The notes under the pieces: generated by a model
What the model was told of the DNA's origin: nothing
Seen by the model: the letters and a program-made list of their open reading frames with translations, nothing else
The model's database searches: none
Program-made: the position numbers and the translations under genes
DNA from: Chloroflexota bacterium
Lineage (GTDB): Bacteria > Chloroflexota > Anaerolineae > Aggregatilineales > Phototrophicaceae
Reading direction: 5' to 3'
DNA length: 56,871 nucleotides
NCBI GenBank assembly: GCA_026707225.1
Contig: JAPOXG010000036.1
Location: forward strand, 1-56,871
Shown here: positions 50,690-56,871 of the stretch, one piece after another
Layout of the letters: the number at the start of each line of letters is the position of its first letter
Position numbering within the stretch: the stretch's first letter is position 1

Positions 50690-50719
50690 TTGACTTTGAT
50701 CGCGTCGATGCGCTAGTAT
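50690..50719 (+). promoter_or_regulatory. Promoter of the CUT1 sugar ABC operon
   Basis: TTGACT (50690-50695), 18-nt spacer, TAGTAT (50714-50719). GGAGA precedes ATG 50786. No regulator gene is adjacent. Confidence 0.65.
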
Positions 50720-50785
50720 CTGCATACTCCGCATATCAACCGGCATGCGGTCGTATTTCGAACAGTATTCCTATGGAGAAAGCTC

Positions 50786-52090
50786 ATGAAGTCCGCATTT
50801 TTCAAAAACGTACTTGCGTTGGCAAACCTGTTCATGCTGCTGCTTGTCAGTATCGGCGGGGCGGCGGCGCAAGACCCAGTCACCCTGACATGGTGGACGA
50901 CTAGCGGACGCGATTCGCCGGAGCCCGCCATCCGCAACGTGATCGCAGCATTTGAAGCCGAGCACCCCAATATCAAGGTCGATGTCAGCATCATGGCTGA
51001 GGGCGCTTACAACGACCTCATGAGCACAGCCATAGCCGCGGGCGAAGGCGTGCCTGATCTCGCTTGGTATTGGTCGAACAACTGGCTGCCGCAGGCGCTC
51101 GATCTCACTGACCGCTTGGATAACGATCCCGATATCAGCCGCGACATCTTCCACACCGAGTACTTCAACAATTGGGTCGTCTGGAATGACATGGTCATTG
51201 CCCTGCCCTACGATATTGGCGCAAATTTCGTCATGTACAACAAGGACGTCTTTGATGACGAAGGCGTCGCTTATCCAACCCAAGACTGGACGCCGCAAGA
51301 TTACATCGAAATCGCCAAAGCCTTAAGAAACGAAGACAAGCGCCGCTGGGGTGGAGACCGTCCTCGCGGACCTTTCCGCGCTCTTTGGCGTAACATGGGC
51401 GCCACCAACCCCTACAGTGACGACAGCACAACTGTAGAAGGCTACATCAACGGTCCCGAATCGGTGGCCGCCTATACCTGGCTCTGGGATCTGGTGGATA
51501 GCGGCGCAACCCCAACGCCGGCCGATCTCGAAGTGCTGGGCACCGAAGGCACCGGTCCGGTAGATCTTTTCATTGCCGGTCGCCTGGGCATGGCTACGCT
51601 CAACCCCGGCAGCATGGTCTCGACACTGGAAGCGGGAGTGAATTTCGGCGTCGTGCCCGAACCGCGCGTCCCGGGCAATGAGAACTGGGTCCACGGCTGG
51701 GCGCTGCGCGCCGGCATTTGGAAAAACAGCGAGCACCCGGATGAAGCCTGGGAATTCCTCAAATTCTGGAACGGCCCCCCGGGCCAGCGCATCTTGATGG
51801 AACAAGGTCTTGGTCACTTCCCGCCGATACCGTCTTTGCTTGCGGAATACGAGTACGCCGATACCGAGTGGTACCAGGGCTTCTTGAACGTGCTCGACGC
51901 CACGCAAACCGCCTCCTGGCGCAAAGACCATCCTTGCTGGCGCGGCGCCGTCATACGCGGCGTTCGCGACGCCTGGGATCTGATCATGCTCGGCGAAATC
52001 GAGCGTGACGAAGTGCAAGCTACGCTGGATGCCATGGTCGAACCGGGCCAAGCCGCGCTCGACGAATGTGTGCCGCGTCTGGGCGGATAG
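50786..52090 (+). CDS. Extracellular sugar-binding protein (CUT1 ABC transporter)
   Basis: 434 aa. Signal peptide (1-28, LLLVSIGGAAAQ), then a family-1 solute-binding fold: LTWWTTSGRDSPEPAIRNVIAAFEAEHPNIKV, GVPDLAWYWSNNWLPQ and a hinge region with HGWALRAGIWKNSEHPDEAWEFLKF. Binds a mono- or oligosaccharide. The permeases follow 112 nt later; a hairpin repeat sits in between. Confidence 0.9.
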   Translation: MKSAFFKNVLALANLFMLLLVSIGGAAAQDPVTLTWWTTSGRDSPEPAIRNVIAAFEAEHPNIKVDVSIMAEGAYNDLMSTAIAAGEGVPDLAWYWSNNWLPQALDLTDRLDNDPDISRDIFHTEYFNNWVVWNDMVIALPYDIGANFVMYNKDVFDDEGVAYPTQDWTPQDYIEIAKALRNEDKRRWGGDRPRGPFRALWRNMGATNPYSDDSTTVEGYINGPESVAAYTWLWDLVDSGATPTPADLEVLGTEGTGPVDLFIAGRLGMATLNPGSMVSTLEAGVNFGVVPEPRVPGNENWVHGWALRAGIWKNSEHPDEAWEFLKFWNGPPGQRILMEQGLGHFPPIPSLLAEYEYADTEWYQGFLNVLDATQTASWRKDHPCWRGAVIRGVRDAWDLIMLGEIERDEVQATLDAMVEPGQAALDECVPRLGG

Positions 52091-52109
52091 CCTTTACGCC
52101 GCTAGCGGG

Positions 52110-52181
52110 TCAGCCACCGGCTGACACCTACGAGTATCATACGTTTTGAGAATTGTAGGGGCGACCCATTGGGTCGCCCGC
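52110..52181. repeat. Two hairpin repeats between binding protein and permease genes
   Basis: GTCAGCCACCGGCTGAC at 52110-52126 (second-type unit) and TGTAGGGGCGACCCATTGGG then TCGCCCGC at 52154-52181 (first-type unit). Position after the binding-protein gene suggests a role in giving it higher expression than the permeases by attenuation or 3' stabilisation. Confidence 0.7.
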
Positions 52182-52202
52182 ATCTAGCACAAGACGCGCA
52201 AT

Positions 52203-53105
52203 ATGCTGTCTCTCTGGCGAAACATGACGCCACAGGAACGCCGGGACGCAAAAACCGGCTACCTGGCGCTATCCCCTTGGATGGTGGGTTTCGTCATCTT
52301 CTACGCCTTCCCCATAATCGCCACCATCTACTTCAGCTTTAACGAGTGGACATTGGCTGAACCCCCGATCTGGGTCGGCCTGGACAACTACGCGCGCATG
52401 TTCACGCGCGACCCGCTTTTCGTCAGTTCGCTAAGGGCGACAACGCTTTTCGTCATAATTTCGCTGCCCACGAAACTCGTCCTCGGTCTGATGCTGGCGC
52501 TGCTGCTCAATCTCAAGATACCGGGTATGAACGCATTTCGCACGATATTCTTCATTCCCGCCGTCATATCCGGCGTCGCCGTCTCGTTGATGTGGATTTG
52601 GTTCTTGAATCCGGATACCGGTGTCGTCAATACCTTGCTAAGCTACTTCGGCATTCGGGGACCGCTCTGGTTCTGGGACTTGCACTGGGCGCTGCCTTCG
52701 GTCGCCATCATGAGCATCTGGAAGGTTGGCGGAGCGGCGATCATTTATCTGGCGGGCTTGCAGAATATCCCAGCGCAACTTTATGAAGCCGCCGAAATCG
52801 ACGGCGCCAGCAAATGGGGCCGCTTCTGGCGCATCACCCTGCCCCTCTTGACGCCGACTCTCTTTTTCCAATTGATCATAGAGCTCATTGATGCCTTCAA
52901 GATCTTCACCGAAGCCTACGTCATCACGCACGGAGGCCCCCTCAAGTCAACCTATTTCTTTCTCTACTACTTCTACGAGGAAGCCTTTCGCAACGCTAAT
53001 ATGGGTTACGCCTCGGCGCTGGCGCTTTTCCTGCTGGTAGTCATCTTGTCGGCGACCGTTTTCGTGGTTCGCACCTCGAAGGGATGGGTCTACTATGAGA
53101 ATTGA
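52203..53105 (+). CDS. Sugar ABC transporter permease (MalF-like)
   Basis: 300 aa, six spans. The EAA loop reads EAAEIDGASKWGRFWRITLP, the contact site for the ATPase. The N-terminal region has the AYLALSPWMVGFVIFYAFPI-like first span common to CUT1 permeases. It overlaps the second permease by 11 nt. Confidence 0.92.
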   Translation: MLSLWRNMTPQERRDAKTGYLALSPWMVGFVIFYAFPIIATIYFSFNEWTLAEPPIWVGLDNYARMFTRDPLFVSSLRATTLFVIISLPTKLVLGLMLALLLNLKIPGMNAFRTIFFIPAVISGVAVSLMWIWFLNPDTGVVNTLLSYFGIRGPLWFWDLHWALPSVAIMSIWKVGGAAIIYLAGLQNIPAQLYEAAEIDGASKWGRFWRITLPLLTPTLFFQLIIELIDAFKIFTEAYVITHGGPLKSTYFFLYYFYEEAFRNANMGYASALALFLLVVILSATVFVVRTSKGWVYYEN

Positions 53106-53985
53106 TCCGGCGCGGCTGAACGCGTCTGAACAGTTGCGCAGGAGCACACGACAGCGCCGCGCCAAGATGCTCGTGTGGCACGCAATCATTTATGCCGTCA
53201 TGATTTCTCTGGCTTGCGTCTTTATGCTGCCGATATTTTGGATGGCTTCTACTTCACTCAAGTTGCCGCGCGAACTCATGGCTTGGCCGCCGGAATGGAT
53301 CCCATCCAATCCACAGTGGGGAAACTACGCCGAGGCCTTCGGCAAGTACCCGCTCGCGCGCTACATGTTAAACAGCGCCATTCTCGTCATCGCCAACATC
53401 GTCGGAGCGCTCCTGTCGGCGCCGGTGATCGCCTATGGCTTCGCCCGCTTCAACTTTCCCTTCAAAAACGTCCTCTTCATCTTGATGTTGAGCATGATGA
53501 TGGTGCCCGGGCATATCAAACTGATTCCCTTGTACGTACTCTACCTGCGCCTGGATTTGATCGACACCTATTGGCCCCTGATTTTGCCGGCCTATTTTGG
53601 CAGTCCCTTCTTCATCTTCTTGATGACCCAATTCATGCGCACAATTCCCCGCGAACTGGACGATGCCGCGCGCATTGACGGCGCCGGCCCCTGGAGCATC
53701 CTCTATCGCATCATCATCCCGCTCTGCCGCCCCGCCCTGACCGTCGTGGTTGTATTCACATTCTTGTGGACCTGGAACGACTTCCTCGAGCCGATCATCT
53801 TTTTGCGCGATTACGACTCCTTTCCCATTTCGGTGGGGCTGGCCTTCTTCCAGGGGCGCTACAGCATCGAGTGGCATCTGTTCATGGGCGCGACGCTAGT
53901 ATCCATCATCCCGATTCTGGTGGTTTACTTCTTCGCCCAGCGCCATCTCATCGGCGGCCTGGCTGCCATCGGCATCAAAGGCTGA
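53095..53985 (+). CDS. Sugar ABC transporter permease (MalG-like)
   Basis: 296 aa, six spans, EAA loop DDAARIDGAGPWSILYRIII. The pair forms the channel of a CUT1 importer. No ATP-binding gene follows; CUT1 systems often share one multi-use MsmK-type ATPase encoded elsewhere. Confidence 0.92.
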   Translation: MRIDPARLNASEQLRRSTRQRRAKMLVWHAIIYAVMISLACVFMLPIFWMASTSLKLPRELMAWPPEWIPSNPQWGNYAEAFGKYPLARYMLNSAILVIANIVGALLSAPVIAYGFARFNFPFKNVLFILMLSMMMVPGHIKLIPLYVLYLRLDLIDTYWPLILPAYFGSPFFIFLMTQFMRTIPRELDDAARIDGAGPWSILYRIIIPLCRPALTVVVVFTFLWTWNDFLEPIIFLRDYDSFPISVGLAFFQGRYSIEWHLFMGATLVSIIPILVVYFFAQRHLIGGLAAIGIKG

Positions 53986-53997
53986 GGCCAGCGCGGC

Positions 53998-55218
53998 TCA
54001 CTTCGTCTTGCGCCGGCGATAGCTGAGCAGCACGGCGGTGGCGAAGAGCCCCGACGTCGCCCAGAGCAAGAAGGGCGCATTCAAGCTGATCGCGCTGAGT
54101 GTGTTGCCCAGCGGTGGAATAAAGGACGAGCCGATGTTCTGCAGCATGCCGACGAAACCCAGCGCGCCGCCCACCAGCGCCAGTTCCAGCCCCTCCACTT
54201 CAGTGGTCGAAGCGCCCTTCAAGGCCATGAAACTGTCGAAGCAAAAGCCGCCGATCGCCATCGCCAGCATCACGCCCCAAAAGCTGCCGCCGACGAAATA
54301 CATCAACGCGCAGCCGATCGTCATCATCGATGTGCCAAATGCCATGACCAGCCGCCGATTGCTCAGACGATCAGAAAAATGCGAGATGGGCACAACCCCA
54401 ATCAGGCTGCAGAAGAAGAAGACGGTCATCGCGGTATCGGCGCTGGCGGCATCCCAGCCGATTTCTCGCAGATAGGTGGGCACATAGCCGCCCAGCCCGC
54501 GCATTACACCGAGCACGCCAAAGACGGCCATGGCGATCACCCACAACTCGCGGAAGCGGGCGACATAGCGATAATTGCTGAGGACCTGCCGCAAATCCGG
54601 ACGGGCGCCTTTGCGCCGCTCCACCGGCGGATGCGCAAATGCCCAGAGGATCGAAAGCCCGATGGCGCAGCAGCCCAAGAAAATCAACACAGGCCGCCAG
54701 CCGCCCAGCAGCGGCGATAGCACCGTGGCGCTCAGGCGCGAGCCCAACATCAATCCGGTGGCGAATCCAGCCGACATCACGCCGGAAGCGAAGCCCAACT
54801 GACCGGAGCGAAACCACTCTCGATTGAGCTTAACGAAGTTCATCGGCAGTATCGGCTGCACCATGCCGAAGAAAAAAGACGAGAAAAACAGCGACCAAAA
54901 ATCAAAGGCGAAAGCGCGCGTCGCGCCAAAAATCCCGGTGGCCAAACAGAGCGCGACTAAGGTCCGCCGCGTGCCAAATTGGTCAATTAAACTGCCGCCG
55001 ACCAAAGCGGTGAAGATGCCCATGACCGAGCCGGAACCCCAGATGACGCCGATCTGCACCAGGTCAAGATCGAGCGAATCGGCGATCTCGCTGAATAGCG
55101 CCGACAGGCCGGTCGTGGGGAAGCCCATGACCAGGAAACCGGACAGCGTCACCATCGCCAGGATCACCCAGCGGTATGATGAATCGTGACGGTCACTCGG
55201 ATCGACGTAAGGGGGCAT
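53998..55218 (-). CDS. Major facilitator superfamily transporter
   Basis: 406 aa with 12 predicted spans in two halves. Between spans 2 and 3 is GGSLIDQFGTRRT, a variant of the MFS motif A, and its C-half counterpart is SHFSDRLSNRR. It is convergent with the ABC operon (12 nt) and divergent from the M20 hydrolase gene. Substrate unknown; nitrate/carboxylate-like MFS are possible. Confidence 0.87.
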   Translation of the reverse strand: MPPYVDPSDRHDSSYRWVILAMVTLSGFLVMGFPTTGLSALFSEIADSLDLDLVQIGVIWGSGSVMGIFTALVGGSLIDQFGTRRTLVALCLATGIFGATRAFAFDFWSLFFSSFFFGMVQPILPMNFVKLNREWFRSGQLGFASGVMSAGFATGLMLGSRLSATVLSPLLGGWRPVLIFLGCCAIGLSILWAFAHPPVERRKGARPDLRQVLSNYRYVARFRELWVIAMAVFGVLGVMRGLGGYVPTYLREIGWDAASADTAMTVFFFCSLIGVVPISHFSDRLSNRRLVMAFGTSMMTIGCALMYFVGGSFWGVMLAMAIGGFCFDSFMALKGASTTEVEGLELALVGGALGFVGMLQNIGSSFIPPLGNTLSAISLNAPFLLWATSGLFATAVLLSYRRRKTK

Positions 55219-55380
55219 TTTAGCTACCGCATTCAGCCGCTTGCGAATAATCGCTGTATCCTAGCTGAATACAGGTCGAATACTAGGCGCGGGCGAATCG
55301 CGCGGCAATAACGGCATGTGCAGGGGCGCGCCAGCAGCTCGCTCTTTTCCCGATAATGCGCCATCGGTTCTCTCGATAAG

Positions 55381-55408
55381 TTGTCCGATTGAGATTTGCA
55401 ACTATAAT
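55381..55408 (+). promoter_or_regulatory. Promoter of the M20 hydrolase gene
   Basis: TTGTCC (55381-55386), 16-nt spacer, TATAAT (55403-55408). Because the TATAAT lies inside the longest open frame, translation must start downstream, at GTG 55446. Confidence 0.65.
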
Positions 55409-55445
55409 CAGTTTTCAATTACTCAATTCGCATTGGACAGGAGAC

Positions 55446-56690
55446 GTGGTTTCAAACTGTCCGGATCTGCGCATCAACAGCGAGCGGCTGCTGGAGGATT
55501 TCGAGCAGCTTTCTGAGATTGGCGCCACCGTTGGCGGCGGCGTATCCCGTTTGGCGCTTTCAAATGAAGACCTGGCGGCGCGCTCCTGGTTCGCCGACCG
55601 CATTGAAGAAGCGGGCTTAAGCGTACGCGATGACGAGGTCGGCAATTTGAGCGGCTTGCTCTGCGCCGATAATCCGAAAGCCAAGACGCTGATGATCGGC
55701 TCCCATCTGGATACCGTGCCCAATGGTGGCCGCTATGATGGCGCCATCGGCGTGCTGATCGCGCTGGAATGCCTGCGCCGCATCAAGGAGACGGGCATGA
55801 AGCCGCGCTGCCATCTGGAGGCGATCAATTTCACCGACGAAGAAGGCACCTGGAAATCGCTCTTCGGCAGCAACGGCCTCATCGGCAAGATCTCGGCCGA
55901 AGACATCGACGACTCGCTGCAGGAAAACATGCCCTTTCGCGCCGCCTTACACCGCGCCGGCATCATGATGGAAGAAGTGCAGAACGCCCGCCGCGACCGC
56001 GACGCCATCCTCGGCTTCCTTGAGGTTCATATCGAGCAGGGCAAGACGCTGCATGAAAGGGACATCGACCTCGGCATCGTCGACCGAATCGTCGGGCGCG
56101 CCACCTACAACGTCGTCTTTTATGGCGAAGCCGCGCACGCCGGCACCACCACCGCCGATGAGCGCCGCGACGCGCTGCAAGGGGCGGCGGCTTTTATTAT
56201 TGCCGCCCATAAGCTGGTTCGCGCGGATTATCCCGAAGGCGTGGTCAATTGCGGCCACGTCAGCGTGGTGCCAGACAGCTTCAATGTCGTGCCAGCCGAA
56301 GCCTCGCTGCGCGTCGAGTTTCGCCATCCCGATACCGATACGCTGAAGGAGATGGAATCGCGCATTGTACGCCTGGCGCGCGATTGCGCCGTCGACCATC
56401 GCCTGCGCGTATCGACCGAACGCGCCCTGCATCGCGCCGCCGAGCGCATGTCCGGCTATCTCGTCAAGCAGATCGAGAGCGCCTGCCGCGCCGAAAACGT
56501 CCATTGCGCGCCCATCGCCAGCTATTCGGGCCACAACGCCCAAATCATGAACCAGATGGTGCCAGCCGGCATGATCTTCTTGCCTTCGGTGGATGGGATC
56601 AGCCATAATCCCCGGGAGTTCACCAAATGGCGGCATGTCGAGCTGGGCGCCAATGTGCTGCTGCGGACGATATTGCAGCTGACCATGTAA
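55446..56690 (+). CDS. M20-family Zn amidohydrolase (N-carbamoyl-L-amino acid hydrolase/allantoate amidohydrolase-like)
   Basis: 414 aa from GTG 55446 (AGGAG at 55439-55443). Metal ligands fall in GSHLDTVPNGGRYDGAIGV, TDEEG and VHIEQGKTL, and the late SHNPREFT His. The gap between the catalytic and dimerisation lobes contains GEAAHAG. Splits a carbamoyl or ureido group from an amino acid or purine breakdown product. The adjacent divergent MFS transporter could import its substrate. Confidence 0.9.
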   Translation: MVSNCPDLRINSERLLEDFEQLSEIGATVGGGVSRLALSNEDLAARSWFADRIEEAGLSVRDDEVGNLSGLLCADNPKAKTLMIGSHLDTVPNGGRYDGAIGVLIALECLRRIKETGMKPRCHLEAINFTDEEGTWKSLFGSNGLIGKISAEDIDDSLQENMPFRAALHRAGIMMEEVQNARRDRDAILGFLEVHIEQGKTLHERDIDLGIVDRIVGRATYNVVFYGEAAHAGTTTADERRDALQGAAAFIIAAHKLVRADYPEGVVNCGHVSVVPDSFNVVPAEASLRVEFRHPDTDTLKEMESRIVRLARDCAVDHRLRVSTERALHRAAERMSGYLVKQIESACRAENVHCAPIASYSGHNAQIMNQMVPAGMIFLPSVDGISHNPREFTKWRHVELGANVLLRTILQLTM

Positions 56691-56706
56691 CTCAAAGCGG
56701 TAATTG

Positions 56707-56817
56707 TTTGGGCGATCTATCAGGTCGCCCGCTGGCATAACGCGAAGTGTAGGGGCGACTTATCAAGTCGCCCGCCTTTAGCGGACCGTATGTAGGGACG
56801 ACTCGATGGGTCACCCT
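56707..56817. repeat. Cluster of three hairpin repeat units
   Basis: Units at 56707-56732 (TCT/AGG stem), 56749-56776 (CTT/AAG stem) and 56791-56817 (CTC/GGG stem, degenerate), all in the same orientation, after the hydrolase gene. Confidence 0.75.
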
Positions 56818-56871
56818 GTAGTGGTCCCGAAAAACTGGACACCTAGTTGAGAGAGTATACTAGTGTTTCAG
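56817..56871 (+). mobile_element. Probable left end of an IS3-like element, cut by the window edge
   Basis: TGTAGTGGTCCCGAAAAACT followed by GGACACC resembles the terminal inverted repeat of IS3/IS150-group elements (TG start, C-rich, then AAAA and GGACAC). No transposase can be seen because the window ends 55 nt in. It abuts the last hairpin unit. Confidence 0.45.

Noticed and set aside
56707..56817. Three regularly spaced repeats as a CRISPR array
   Set aside because: Repeats are short hairpins with variable cores, irregular spacing and no cas genes; they match a family dispersed through the window.

Overview
This 56.9 kb window is a gene-dense stretch of bacterial chromosome of moderately high GC, with short intergenic gaps and frequent stop/start overlaps. 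There is no rRNA or ribosomal-protein marker, so the taxonomy is inference. The gene mix (DUF433/DUF5615 and Phd/PIN modules in tandem, class I aldolase, a GT-C-like membrane protein, carbohydrate ABC genes without a linked ATPase) and the many short 'GTAGGGGCGA...' hairpins fit an uncultured Chloroflexota (Anaerolineae-like) genome best. TATAAT-type promoters and AGGAG-type ribosome sites are clear at many genes.

Layout. 1-10 kb: recD2, a lower-GC type II restriction-modification pair (beta-class methyltransferase plus HNH endonuclease), a glyoxalase-fold protein, map, a RelE-like toxin-antitoxin pair, plsY, a PdxA-family dehydrogenase and an MTA/SAH-deaminase-like amidohydrolase. 9.6-14.6 kb: a membrane protein with a long acidic and Gln-rich tail, three tandem DUF433/DUF5615 modules (the middle toxin truncated), and a UDP-sugar epimerase. 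14.8-19.7 kb: rhodanese, a methyltransferase fused to an HNH domain, a solitary form-II CoxL-like molybdoenzyme subunit and two unknowns. 19.7-22.5 kb: four head-to-tail Phd/YefM-PIN modules, each with its own promoter, that still carry the scars of recombination. 22.5-31.1 kb: a GT-C-like membrane protein, a DUF2335 membrane protein with a small partner, an SDR, a class III aminotransferase, a secreted glycosidase and small membrane proteins.

31.2-36 kb: tRNA-Leu(UAA), two AT-rich unknown genes, an MsbA-like ABC exporter, an excalibur-SNase lipoprotein, def and a DinB-fold protein. 36-49 kb: a GH32 fructosidase, an AT-rich three-gene cluster led by a TIGR04255-family protein (possible defence), sbcD without sbcC, a GT2 glycosyltransferase, a MOSC protein, a GH51 arabinofuranosidase, class I fructose-bisphosphate aldolase, an ABC_sub_bind solute-binding protein and maf. 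49.3-56.9 kb: a decayed copy of a Bax-inhibitor-1 gene beside the intact one, a CUT1 sugar ABC operon (binding protein and two permeases, no ATPase), an MFS transporter, an M20 ureido/carbamoyl hydrolase, a cluster of hairpin repeats and what looks like the left end of an IS3-like element cut by the window edge.

Themes. Metabolism points to scavenging of plant- or algal-type sugars (GH32, GH51, a clan-A-like glycosidase, CUT1 import, aldolase). The accessory content is mostly toxin-antitoxin modules (eight, one damaged), restriction-modification and candidate defence genes. The most notable signals are the two tandem toxin-antitoxin arrays with visible duplication history, the unassigned TIGR04255 cluster, and a dispersed hairpin family whose stems vary with mostly compensatory changes.
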